64,000 nucleotides of DNA. Origin: UBA965 sp040396955. Its GTDB lineage: Bacteria > Chloroflexota > Chloroflexia > Chloroflexales > Roseiflexaceae. The stretch spans positions 1 to 64,000 of the forward strand of contig JBBAWX010000006.1 in the NCBI GenBank assembly GCA_040396955.1. Reading direction: 5' to 3'. Below are positions 9,329-17,656 of the stretch, piece after piece. Position 1 is the stretch's first letter, and each line of letters starts with the position of its first letter. Below the pieces are notes generated by a model that was given only the letters and a program-made list of their open reading frames with translations, ran no database searches and had not been told where the DNA came from. The translations under genes were made by a program, and so were the position numbers.

Positions 9329-9991
9329 TTACTCAAAAAACGTGGCAATCTCGGCCAGCGGCTTCTTCGTAATCTGTGGCACCGTGCAATCAGGCGCTGG
9401 GTACCCCACCGGCAAGAGCAAATACGCACGTTCGTTTTCGCCACGCCCACAAATCTCGCTCAAAAACCCCATCGGACTCGGCGTATGGGTCAACGTGACC
9501 AGACCTGCATTGTGGATGGCCGTAATCAGCATTCCTACAGCGATGCCCATTGACTCAGTGACGTAGTAGTTTTTGCCTTTTTCACCATTCTCCAGCACTT
9601 GCCAACTCTCTGCGAAGCAGACAATCAACCACGGCGCCACATCCAAAAACGGCTTGCTGGCGTTGGTACCAAGTGGTGCAAGTGCATCAAGCCACGCCTG
9701 TGGAGCTCGCCCACCATAAAAGGCCGCTTCTTCTTGCTCCGCCGCAACACGAATGCGGTGCTTCATCTCAGGATTACTGACCGCACAAAAATGCCACGGC
9801 TGTTGGTTGGCACCGCTCGGAGCCGTGCCCGCACTTGCGATTACCTCTGCGATGATCTCACGCGGCACCGGCCGATCACTAAACATGCGCACCGAACGCC
9901 GGCGCTGTAATAGTTTACGGAACTCAGCGGCACGCTCGTGCATGGTTGTTGCATCGTATTCACGAAAGGTCGTCAGCGGTTGATCTGCCAT
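9329..9991 (-). CDS. Nitroreductase-fold flavoprotein, iodotyrosine deiodinase-like
   Basis: 220 residues. FMN-binding marks RRRSVRMFSD (about 30-39) and GTAPSGANQQPW (55-66) are clear. Compared from memory with vertebrate iodotyrosine deiodinase, the protein aligns without gaps through the active-site lid. The three residues that grip the amino acid part of the substrate are present at the right spacing: E88, Y92 and K113. The C-terminal NAGLVTLTHTPSPMG and LLPVGYPAPDCTVP blocks also match. It is therefore likely to reductively dehalogenate halotyrosines or to act on a related aromatic amino acid with FMN and reduced pyridine nucleotide. AAAGGAGC lies 7 bases before the ATG. It is convergent with the AlbA-type gene. 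Confidence 0.88.
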   Translation of the reverse strand: MADQPLTTFREYDATTMHERAAEFRKLLQRRRSVRMFSDRPVPREIIAEVIASAGTAPSGANQQPWHFCAVSNPEMKHRIRVAAEQEEAAFYGGRAPQAWLDALAPLGTNASKPFLDVAPWLIVCFAESWQVLENGEKGKNYYVTESMGIAVGMLITAIHNAGLVTLTHTPSPMGFLSEICGRGENERAYLLLPVGYPAPDCTVPQITKKPLAEIATFFE

Positions 9992-10017
9992 GGTATTGCT
10001 CCTTTGCCACCCATCAA

Positions 10018-11016
10018 CTACATCGTCGAAGAGAGAATCCCCATCGTACGAAACACATCACGCAGGGCGAGTGGGTCGTGCCGTAGCGTGTCTTGTTTGT
10101 TCCAAAGTTGTCGCTGGCTCACGGTACGCTCCACAAGCGGTTGAGCATACACCTGCACCCCCAGCACCCGCATCTGCGCCATATCGTGTTCGCTGGGCAC
10201 GAGTGCATGGAGCCCTTCGGCGGCCAAACGCTGGTGTTGTGCCTGCGAGGGCGGATGCGTGTTGAGCACCACCGCATCAAGCACATTGCTTCCAAGCAAC
10301 GCCAGCAACGCCACCACATGCCCAACCACATCCAGATGCTCGGTCTGCCCGGTCTGTGTGGTCGTATTGGCCACAAAGGTGACCCTCCCCGCACACTCGG
10401 CCAAGGCACTGCGGATTCCATCAGGCAACAAGACCGCATGCACCGTGGTATAAAAACTCCCCGGACCGATAATCACTTCGTCGGCCTGGCGGATTGCATC
10501 AATGGCGGCGGCGAGAGCCGACACTGGTGGCTCAAGTCGGCATTGTGCAATAGGGGACTTTTGCGGAGTACGCACCGCCACCTCACCAATACAATCACTG
10601 CCATCAAGGAGGCGGGCACAAAGCTGCGTAGCCTGGGCGGTCACTGGCAACACGGTGGCTTGACAATCGGCCCACTGCGCCATGTCGGCCACTGCTTGAG
10701 CGAAATCGCCGTACTCACGGTAGTGCGCCGCAAGCATCAAGTTGCCCAACGCCATCCCGGCGAGTGACTCTCCCCCACTCCCATCGAACCGATGCTGCAA
10801 GAGGCGTGCTACCGTACGGTTACGCGCCGTTGCCGCAATGGTGGCACGGAGATCACCCGGCGCAGGCATGCCGCCACCAATGTGCCGAGCTAGCCCGGTT
10901 GAACGCCCGGTGTCGGTGACCGCAATAATCGCTGTGCGCTGATACTCCGGAGGCACCGCCTCAAGCACCACACTCGCTCCACCACCACCCCCTAATACGA
11001 CAACATTGCGTGACAT
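10018..11016 (-). CDS. YvcK/CofD-like protein (gluconeogenesis factor family)
   Basis: 332 residues. VVLGGGGGASVVLEAV (about 5-20), VTDTGRSTG (about 33-41) and PAPGDLRATI (about 51-60) form the nucleotide-sugar or dinucleotide binding part, and IIGPGSFYTTVHAVLLP (about 180-196) is the signature of the YvcK branch. In Firmicutes and actinobacteria YvcK binds UDP-sugars and influences growth on gluconeogenic carbon sources and cell-wall precursor synthesis; CofD relatives transfer phospholactate. No cofactor-F420 genes are nearby, so the YvcK role is favoured. It has a weak ribosome site. It lies 26 bases downstream of the nitroreductase on the same strand, so co-transcription is possible. The usual yvcJ and whiA neighbours are absent. 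Confidence 0.83.
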   Translation of the reverse strand: MSRNVVVLGGGGGASVVLEAVPPEYQRTAIIAVTDTGRSTGLARHIGGGMPAPGDLRATIAATARNRTVARLLQHRFDGSGGESLAGMALGNLMLAAHYREYGDFAQAVADMAQWADCQATVLPVTAQATQLCARLLDGSDCIGEVAVRTPQKSPIAQCRLEPPVSALAAAIDAIRQADEVIIGPGSFYTTVHAVLLPDGIRSALAECAGRVTFVANTTTQTGQTEHLDVVGHVVALLALLGSNVLDAVVLNTHPPSQAQHQRLAAEGLHALVPSEHDMAQMRVLGVQVYAQPLVERTVSQRQLWNKQDTLRHDPLALRDVFRTMGILSSTM

Positions 11017-11097
11017 ATCTTCGCTTCACGCCCCCCATTTCTACGCTACAATAGAGGCAATCGAAGTCACTCCGTTTTGGAAAGCACCGAACGTATT

Positions 11098-11502
11098 ATG
11101 CGCATTCGCATTGTGACATGGCTCATCTGCATGATTTGGCTGAGCAGTTGTGCCGGCACTGCCGCCGTACAACCCGCCTTCATTAGTTTCCGCCTGGCTC
11201 AACCAGACAACCAAGCCGCTGTTTCGCTCTACATCGATGCCAACGGCTATGTGGTACGTACCGTTAATCGGCGTACCGACGAGTTCGTGCTGAGTACCAC
11301 CGACTTTGCCACACTCCTCAATCAACTCGATACTGTGGCGTTTGAGCGTATTACACCACTCTCCGACACAGAACGCGCCAATCACCGCTACTATACGATT
11401 GCCTATCAGTCACACCAGGTTCAACTCCTCGAACACGCCGTGCCACCAGCACTCATGCCACTCATGATTACCTTTCAGCGCATTATTGACGTGCAATTAT
11501 AA
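11098..11502 (+). CDS. Small lipoprotein with emfourin-like domain
   Basis: 134 residues from the ATG at 11098 (the frame extends to a TTG at 11077 but the signal sequence begins at MRIRIV). The signal peptide ends in a lipobox, LSSC, with Cys at about residue 18. The rest, an extended strand region followed by NHRYYTIAYQ and VPPALMPLM, resembles the emfourin family of small proteins that inhibit thermolysin-like peptidases; this resemblance is by eye only. It would be a membrane-anchored extracytoplasmic protein. It is convergent with, and directly abuts, the M42 peptidase gene at 11503. Alternative: an unclassified lipoprotein. Confidence 0.6.
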   Translation: MRIRIVTWLICMIWLSSCAGTAAVQPAFISFRLAQPDNQAAVSLYIDANGYVVRTVNRRTDEFVLSTTDFATLLNQLDTVAFERITPLSDTERANHRYYTIAYQSHQVQLLEHAVPPALMPLMITFQRIIDVQL

Positions 11503-12567
11503 TTATGTCAATAAACAAGGGTGCTGAATAAACGCTTGGAGGAGGCGCACGGTGGCATGGACGTCACTCGGATCAATCATCTCGAAAGCGGTGTGGGTGT
11601 AGCGGGTCGGGATACCGATGAGTAATGCGGGGATATTGGTGTCGATGAAGCCCACTCCATCCGATCCATAGTTGGCATAGACACCATGCTGATAGGCGAT
11701 ACCCTCTTGAGCGGCAAGGTCGGCACAGTGCCACAACAGGCGTCGGTCATACTGGATGGCTGCATCTTTATGCACCAACGTGGGGCCACCACCAAGGCGG
11801 GCATCGTACTCACGCAGACCCACAGTGGGGATGTCACCGGTGAGGCCCACATCAAGGGCGAGTACCATATCAAACTGCCCGCGCACGCCCATGGCGCGAG
11901 CGCCATGCAGACCGTTTTCTTCTTGGACAGTAGCACCAAACCATAGTTCACATCCTAGTGCCGCACGGTTGCTGTCGTGCAACAACTGATCCATGATGGC
12001 CAGCGGCATGCGATCATCCATGGCCTTGCCACTCAAATAGCGACCCACGCGCTGGAGCGGACGGTACCAGATGACTGGCGAGCCGACATGTACGCCGAAC
12101 ATCTCGGCTTCACGCCGGCTGGTCACTCCGATGTCGACGAACACATCTTCGAAGCCGAGATGAGCCTTGTCGACCTGCGCTTGAGTCATCGTATGACCGC
12201 TCGCCGCCGCAAAAATACCGCGGGCTGCCACACCATGCCGCCCCAAGACCTGCGCGGTCTGCCCAATCATGTAGCGGCGATCCGGCGATTGCCGGCGTGG
12301 GCCCTGTGCGGTGTCGAGCCACAAAAATCCGTCATCGCTGATGCTCCGCACCACGAAACCGATTTCATCCATGTGTGCCTGGATGAGCACTTTGGGACCA
12401 CGACCACCCACTTTGGCCAGCACGTTCCCGACCGCATCCACTTGAAACGTTTCGCACAGCGGTTGCCAGCGTTGCCTGAGATAGTCTTTGACGGCTGCTT
12501 CGCACCCGCTCGGAGCCGGGATATCGCAGAGTTCACGGAGTACTTGCACAAACGTGGATTCATTCAT
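11503..12567 (-). CDS. M42-family metallo-aminopeptidase
   Basis: 354 residues, the usual length of the M42 (glutamyl aminopeptidase, TET) family. Visible ligands are H and D in QAHMDEIGF (about 64-72), D in SGKAMDDRM (about 175-183), the catalytic Glu pair in TVQEENGLHGA (about 210-220), D in LALDVGLTGD (about 231-240) and the late His in TRYTHTAFEMI (about 325). These enzymes bind two metal ions and remove N-terminal residues from peptides in the cytoplasm as dodecamers. ATG 12567 is preferred to the in-frame GTG at 12573 because AGGTG stands 6 bases before it. It lies 42 bases downstream of the SIS-domain gene and may share its transcript. Confidence 0.9.
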   Translation of the reverse strand: MNESTFVQVLRELCDIPAPSGCEAAVKDYLRQRWQPLCETFQVDAVGNVLAKVGGRGPKVLIQAHMDEIGFVVRSISDDGFLWLDTAQGPRRQSPDRRYMIGQTAQVLGRHGVAARGIFAAASGHTMTQAQVDKAHLGFEDVFVDIGVTSRREAEMFGVHVGSPVIWYRPLQRVGRYLSGKAMDDRMPLAIMDQLLHDSNRAALGCELWFGATVQEENGLHGARAMGVRGQFDMVLALDVGLTGDIPTVGLREYDARLGGGPTLVHKDAAIQYDRRLLWHCADLAAQEGIAYQHGVYANYGSDGVGFIDTNIPALLIGIPTRYTHTAFEMIDPSDVHATVRLLQAFIQHPCLLT

Positions 12568-12609
12568 GGCCACACCTCATCTGTTTCATGTTGTGGACAA
12601 CATCAACTA

Positions 12610-13638
12610 TTATTCGCTATCGGTCACTTTTCCGATACGCGCAAATTCACCGGGGGTTAGGCCACGTGCCATCGCTAGCGTTCGTGCCGCCAACTGTAGC
12701 GGAATAATCTCGGCAAGCGGCGCAAACGCCAATACCGGCAACGTAACCGTCGGATAGCGCCGTGACGCCGACATTGGGCCAATCAACCACACGTCACTGC
12801 CACAAGCGTGGAGTTCATCGGCAAGGCGTAAATCGTAGGCAAATGTGCTCCCTGGCCCCGCACAAATCACAGCACGATGGCCGACCCCGGCAATTTCGAG
12901 CGGGCCGTGGCGGAACTGCGCACTGCTCAAGGCGTCGGCCGAAATCCGCGCGGTTTCTTTGAACAACAACGACCCAGCCAAGGCCGTGGCATACGAAGGA
13001 CCACGCCCCACAAAGGTAATCGGCCCGGATTGGCGCCATTCTGGGGGCAACGTGTCAGGATTAAAATCGCGCAACAGGGTGCGTTGTGCTTCAATGGCAG
13101 GCAACAGCTGATCGGCAATGGTCGCCGGTGCCTCCCCCACGATGCGCCGTGCCAAGATGGTCAGTGCCAACAACGACGTCGTATATGTTTTGGTGGCAAC
13201 GGCACGCTCTGCACCCGCCATATGGGGGATTACATGGTGGGCTGCTTTGGCCAACGTCCCGTGTGGATTATTGGTAATAGCGACAATCATGGCCTGTGGT
13301 TGCCGATCGTTGAGCAGGCGCACTGCTTCGATGGTTTCGCCTGATTGTGAAATCACGATGAGCACGCTGTCACGCGTAAGTGCCGCCGCCCCAAAATGCA
13401 ACAATTCTGAGAGTTCGACATGCATCACGGGGTAACCAGCCGCAAAAAGACGCAACGTTGCTGGGTAGGCCGAATAAAACGAACTTCCCATGCCAGTAAT
13501 CACGATGCGACGCGGTGCCGCCTCACGAATGGCCTTCGCCGCATTGTCGAGGGCGCTACCAACCACGAGATGCGCCCGCAATGCGGCTTCTAGCAAATCG
13601 GGTTGCGCTTGGACATCCAACAAAAAATCACTACTCAT
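12610..13638 (-). CDS. SIS-domain sugar isomerase (GlmS C-half-like)
   Basis: 342 residues with two SIS domains: the first around ITGMGSSFYSAYPA and VISQSGETIEAV (about 45-105), the second around FVGRGPSYATALAGSLLFKETA (about 205-226). The layout matches the isomerase half of glucosamine-6-phosphate synthase and related deglycases (FrlB, AgaS), but there is no glutaminase domain, so it probably handles an amino-sugar or fructosamine phosphate without making ammonia. The C-terminal Glu-Phe replaces the conserved TVE end of GlmS. ATG 13638 is chosen because GAGGTAG lies about 5 bases upstream and because it avoids overlap with the gene ending at 13673. Confidence 0.85.
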   Translation of the reverse strand: MSSDFLLDVQAQPDLLEAALRAHLVVGSALDNAAKAIREAAPRRIVITGMGSSFYSAYPATLRLFAAGYPVMHVELSELLHFGAAALTRDSVLIVISQSGETIEAVRLLNDRQPQAMIVAITNNPHGTLAKAAHHVIPHMAGAERAVATKTYTTSLLALTILARRIVGEAPATIADQLLPAIEAQRTLLRDFNPDTLPPEWRQSGPITFVGRGPSYATALAGSLLFKETARISADALSSAQFRHGPLEIAGVGHRAVICAGPGSTFAYDLRLADELHACGSDVWLIGPMSASRRYPTVTLPVLAFAPLAEIIPLQLAARTLAMARGLTPGEFARIGKVTDSE

Positions 13639-13672
13639 GACACTACCTCGTATTTCAGCATGCGTGCTTGCA

Positions 13673-14851
13673 TCACCAGTCAATCCCAATACCCAATTGA
13701 TGTCGTGCATCGGCCAAGTCGACCAGATGCGCAGGGCCAGCTATCTGACCATGAATAATCTCAGCCCCAGGGACACAGGCGGCAATGGCATCGGCCACCT
13801 GCGTCTCATGCACCTTGGCCATCATGAACACCGCCGTTGGACCAGTATCGGTTGAGCAATAGACGGGGATACCGTGTGCACGCAAATCATTGCACATGCG
13901 AAACAACGCGATATTTTCGCTCTCCCAGCCGATGATCTTGTAGTCGTCGCCACCCGACATGGTAATACCGTGGAGCCGCATGCTGTCGATTTCGGCGTAC
14001 CGCCCCAGCCACTGCCAATCACCACGGCGGGTGGCCGCAATCGCTGCCACTACTTCGTCAGAACGCCCCAACATCCAACTCGTAAACAGGGAGCTGTGGG
14101 GCGCATCTGCGTGCGCCTGCTCCGTCTTGAGGCCAATACGCGAGGCCACAGGCACGGTCAACAAGGCCACATCGTCGAACTGCTGTGGACGATCAAGGCG
14201 GACCGCGAAGCTGTCGGCATGGCTCGCTCCCGGGTACGAAAGCCACAAGGCGATACCGCCGACTGCCGCGCGGCACCCTGACCCTGCGAGCAACCGTGCC
14301 ATACAACTCACAAAGTGCTGATTTTGCACCATGTCGTCACCAAATAGAGCGGCAATGGTGGCCACCGCCAAGGCAGCCGAGCCACTCGCACTCGACCCTA
14401 ACCCCTTGCCAGCCACTTTGGCACGAAACACGTTGCGACTGCGTACCCGTGCCGGCCATGTCACGCCAGCGACGGCTCGCACCCCGTCGAGCGTTTGCAC
14501 CACGCGCTCACGCTCACGCCCCAGAGCCGGTGTATCACCAATCCAGACGTCATCTTGGCTGAGCTCCGGACAAAACTCCACGTAGGTGAGCGTATGCGCG
14601 GCGTCACTGTTGAGTGACACACTCGGTAAATAGGCAATACGCTGATCCCAATCACTCAGACCATGATATTTGAGGATGCCCTGCATGGGGTAGGCTTTGG
14701 CCGCAGCTGGGTGATGTGCGAGGGGTTTGGGCAGAACGGTGGGGTATGGGTCAATGGCAATCTGATGATCGTGCAGTGCCTGCATGATACGCTCGTGCCC
14801 GGCCTGCATGGCAGGCACGAAGGGAGCGACTGCATCAGGAACGTGTGTCAT
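13673..14851 (-). CDS. GHMP decarboxylase of the diphosphomevalonate/phosphomevalonate type
   Basis: 392 residues. The GHMP kinase ATP loop GKGLGSSASGSAA is at about 148-160 and the late Asp motif TDTGPTAVFMM near the C-terminus; the intervening AVGGIALW block is typical of mevalonate diphosphate decarboxylases. These enzymes phosphorylate the tertiary hydroxyl and remove CO2 and phosphate. In Roseiflexus, a Chloroflexota relative, the homologue acts on phosphomevalonate to give isopentenyl phosphate, the alternative mevalonate route; that role is likely here but cannot be read from sequence alone. ATG 14851 has AGAGGA 6 bases upstream, and the longer frame to 14932 is not needed. It lies 34 bases before the SIS gene on the same strand. 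Confidence 0.83.
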   Translation of the reverse strand: MTHVPDAVAPFVPAMQAGHERIMQALHDHQIAIDPYPTVLPKPLAHHPAAAKAYPMQGILKYHGLSDWDQRIAYLPSVSLNSDAAHTLTYVEFCPELSQDDVWIGDTPALGRERERVVQTLDGVRAVAGVTWPARVRSRNVFRAKVAGKGLGSSASGSAALAVATIAALFGDDMVQNQHFVSCMARLLAGSGCRAAVGGIALWLSYPGASHADSFAVRLDRPQQFDDVALLTVPVASRIGLKTEQAHADAPHSSLFTSWMLGRSDEVVAAIAATRRGDWQWLGRYAEIDSMRLHGITMSGGDDYKIIGWESENIALFRMCNDLRAHGIPVYCSTDTGPTAVFMMAKVHETQVADAIAACVPGAEIIHGQIAGPAHLVDLADARHQLGIGIDW

Positions 14852-15020
14852 GTGGATCCTCTTGTGCGCCATGGCAATCTGCGCATACAACGATGTCACG
14901 TACGAATGTTGAAGATGTTGTGAAAAATTCACTCAGTACAGAGCAATCATACCATTAAAATTGCCCAAACGTGCGATATCTGCCCCTCACAACCACGTAT
15001 TCTCGTGGTATCTTTTAGGA

Positions 15021-15046
15021 GGACGTCCCCAACTAGGGGGACATCC
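15021..15046 (+). other. Imperfect palindrome in a leader region
   Basis: GGACGTCCCC and GGGGACATCC form a 10-bp stem with one mismatch around AACTAG, 35 bases before the phosphodiesterase start. It could be an operator or an mRNA hairpin; nothing further can be said. Confidence 0.35.
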
Positions 15047-15080
15047 CCAACCATCCATCTGCAAACAAGGGAGTATGTGC

Positions 15081-15860
15081 ATGGTCGTGTTCATTATGAT
15101 TGACGGACTGCGCCCCGATGCGATCAGCGCTGCCGGATGCGAGCATCTACCCGCATTCCAACGACGCGGAGCGAGCACCATGAGTGCTCAGAGCGTGATG
15201 CCGAGTGTGACGCTCCCATGCCACACTTCCATCTTTCATTCAGTGCCACCGGGTCGACACGGCATCACCACCAATTACTACATTCCAATGGCACGCCCAC
15301 TTCCTGGTTTGGTCGAAGTTGCCCGACTCGCTGGCAAAAAATCAGCGTTTGTGCACAATTGGGAGCCGCTCCGCGACCTGACCCGCCCCGAACAACTCAG
15401 TTATAGCTGGTGCCACGAACCCACCCTCGATCATACCTACGACGACGAAATGCATGCCGAAGCGGTACGCGTCATCACACAACAGCGCTACGACTTCGTC
15501 TTCATCTACTACGGATCCGTCGATACCGCCGGTCATGCGTATGGCTGGATGGAGCCCGGCTACTTGGCCCAAATCAAACATGTTGACACCCTCATTGGCG
15601 AGCTTCTCGAGGCGATGCCGGCCGACGCCAACATCATCATCCAAGCCGATCATGGTGGTCACGACCGGAGCCATGGCACCGATTGCGCCGAAGATATGAC
15701 CATTCCCTGGTTTGCCGTCGGCCCGCACATCAAGGCCGATTACACCATCCAAGCGCCTGTCTCACTACTTGACACAGCCCCCACGTTGGCCCGCATGCTC
15801 GGGATTGCGCCAAGTGATGAATGGGATGGACGTTGTGTGGATGAAATATTCGTCGCATAA
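15081..15860 (+). CDS. Alkaline-phosphatase-fold phosphodiesterase/pyrophosphatase
   Basis: 259 residues of the type I phosphodiesterase/nucleotide pyrophosphatase family. The metal site is seen in IMIDGLRPD (about 5-13), the nucleophilic Thr in MPSVTLPCHTS (about 40-50), and the second-site ligands in GSVDTAGHAYG (about 150-160) and ADHGGHDRSHG (about 188-198). It would hydrolyse a phosphate mono- or diester; short homologues act on nucleotides or phospholipid head groups. No signal peptide is visible, so it is probably cytoplasmic. The frame is open from 14961, but AAGGGAG (15067-15073) places the start at ATG 15081. It ends at the terminator at 15882. Confidence 0.85.
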   Translation: MVVFIMIDGLRPDAISAAGCEHLPAFQRRGASTMSAQSVMPSVTLPCHTSIFHSVPPGRHGITTNYYIPMARPLPGLVEVARLAGKKSAFVHNWEPLRDLTRPEQLSYSWCHEPTLDHTYDDEMHAEAVRVITQQRYDFVFIYYGSVDTAGHAYGWMEPGYLAQIKHVDTLIGELLEAMPADANIIIQADHGGHDRSHGTDCAEDMTIPWFAVGPHIKADYTIQAPVSLLDTAPTLARMLGIAPSDEWDGRCVDEIFVA

Positions 15861-15881
15861 CCATGCGCTCGTTTGCACCGC

Positions 15882-15915
15882 CCTCCTCGTGACATTGGTC
15901 ACGAGGAGGTTTTTT
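15882..15915 (+). terminator. Rho-independent terminator
   Basis: A perfect 12-bp GC-rich stem (CCTCCTCGTGAC and complement) with an ATTG loop is followed by six T residues, directly after the phosphodiesterase gene. Confidence 0.92.
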
Positions 15916-16001
15916 ATCCCCCAAAAGTATGACAACCAAGTTGGTGGCTTTTACGTATGTCTTACTATTGTGTATCAACCGTAGCGACGTAAGGAGTGCA
16001 T

Positions 16002-17615
16002 GTGACGACTCATCGCCAACCCCTAGCCCAGAAATGGAAAGTGCTCATCTCCGTGGTATTTGGGATTTTTATGATTATCCTCGACACCACGGTCGTCAAT
16101 GTCGCCTTTCAAACGCTCCGTCGCGAATACGGCGCCACCCTCAACGACGCTCAGTGGATTATCAGCGTCTACACTCTCGCCCTCGGCATCGTCACCCCCA
16201 TGAGTGGCTTTTTGGCTGACCGCTTCGGAGCGCGACGCATCTACACTGTTGGGCTCATCCTGTTCGCAGCTTCATCACTTGCCTGTGGACTTGCCCCCAG
16301 CTTGCTTTGGCTCATCGTGGCCCGAGCAATCCAGGGCATCGGCGGTGGCCTAGCACAGCCTCTTGGACCCACATTCATCTATCGCACGTTTCCTCCTCAA
16401 GAACAAGGAGCCGCATTTGGCTTCTTTGGGATAGCTCTCGTGCTAGCGCCCGCACTTGGTCCTATTTTGGGTGGTTGGCTGGTCGACATCGAGTTTTGGC
16501 GCTGGATTTTCTTCGTCAACGTGCCTATTGGCGTGGCCGGTTTCATCTTGGCAACACGCTGGTTGCCCACTGACACACTCACGAGTACACCGAAGGCTGA
16601 CCCACTCGGCATCCTCACCGCGAGCATCGGCTTTGGCGCCATCCTATATGCCTCTAGCATCGTTGGTGAGTTCGGTTGGAGTGATCCGGCCGTGTGGACA
16701 TGGTACGCCGTTGGTGCTGTGAGTGTGGTGTCGTGGATCATCATTGAGTTATTTGTTGCCGCTGAGCCCATGCTCGACCTGCGTTTTTTCCGTAATCCTA
16801 CGTTCACCATGGCCAATATCATCGGCTATGTCAGCGTCATTGCTCTATTCGGTGCTGAATTTTTGATGCCCGTCTACTTACAAGCATTGCGTGGCTTTAG
16901 CGCATTCGAAAGCGGTATTGCCCTGTTGCCACTCGCAATCACCGCAGGCATTACCACCCCGTTGGCAGGGCGGTTGTTTGACAAAATCGGGCCACGCGTC
17001 CTCATCACTGTCGGATTCGTCATCTTGCTCGTCAATACGTGGCAACTTGCCCGCATCAGTGGCGACACGCCAATCTCCACCATCATGTGGCTCCTCGCAC
17101 TCCGCGGTATTGCCCTCGGCATGACCGTGCAAACCACCTTTGCCACTGCACTGAGCAGTGCACCACCTCCGCAGATTGCCCGTGCATCATCGCTCGTCAA
17201 CGGCACCCGTTTCGTTGTACAATCAATCGGAGTCGCCCTGTTAGCCACCATCTTGACGAGCACGTTGTCACCCGAGATCAAGGCACTCCAAAACGAATCT
17301 CAAGCCAACGTCACCGCCACAAGTCGCTTTGGGCTGTGTGAGACTCCCGGCGTCCCCAGTGCCGACAATATTCCGGTAGCGGCCAGTCAGGCACTTAGTA
17401 CGATGTCGCCCGACATGGCGACGGCTGCCAAGGCGCAGATCCGCGCCCAGATCACTCAAGCCTGCACCGAAAACGTGGCTGGATTCGAAGCCGCATACCT
17501 GTTCACCTTCATTGTGGCCTTGGTCGCAGTATTCCTCGGACTATGGTTGCCGGGATGGCCAGGTGCGTGGATTGGGCGGGCGGGCATGCAACGCCAGGCT
17601 GGGGGCGGGCACTAA
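16002..17615 (+). CDS. DHA2-family (EmrB/QacA) 14-TM MFS exporter
   Basis: 537 residues, about fourteen hydrophobic segments. LDTTVVNVAF in the first helix, the loop signature LADRFGARR after helix 2, and AIQGIGGGLAQPLGPTFI in helix 4 or 5 are standard for DHA2 drug exporters. Between helices 13 and 14 there is a large loop (about 425-485) with two cysteines, the usual place for an extracytoplasmic loop in EmrB-like proteins. It exports hydrophobic drugs or metabolites by proton exchange; no EmrA adaptor is nearby, as expected in a monoderm. The start is a GTG at 16002, 5 bases after AAGGAG; the overlapping ATG at 16000 reads directly into a stop. Confidence 0.9.
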   Translation: MTTHRQPLAQKWKVLISVVFGIFMIILDTTVVNVAFQTLRREYGATLNDAQWIISVYTLALGIVTPMSGFLADRFGARRIYTVGLILFAASSLACGLAPSLLWLIVARAIQGIGGGLAQPLGPTFIYRTFPPQEQGAAFGFFGIALVLAPALGPILGGWLVDIEFWRWIFFVNVPIGVAGFILATRWLPTDTLTSTPKADPLGILTASIGFGAILYASSIVGEFGWSDPAVWTWYAVGAVSVVSWIIIELFVAAEPMLDLRFFRNPTFTMANIIGYVSVIALFGAEFLMPVYLQALRGFSAFESGIALLPLAITAGITTPLAGRLFDKIGPRVLITVGFVILLVNTWQLARISGDTPISTIMWLLALRGIALGMTVQTTFATALSSAPPPQIARASSLVNGTRFVVQSIGVALLATILTSTLSPEIKALQNESQANVTATSRFGLCETPGVPSADNIPVAASQALSTMSPDMATAAKAQIRAQITQACTENVAGFEAAYLFTFIVALVAVFLGLWLPGWPGAWIGRAGMQRQAGGGH

Positions 17616-17656
17616 TCCCTCATCGCCTACACCATTCATACCAAAGAGGAGTGGTT

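Noticed and set aside
10018..11016. CofD (phospholactate transferase) for F420 synthesis
   Set aside because: No other F420 gene nearby and the motif set matches the YvcK branch.
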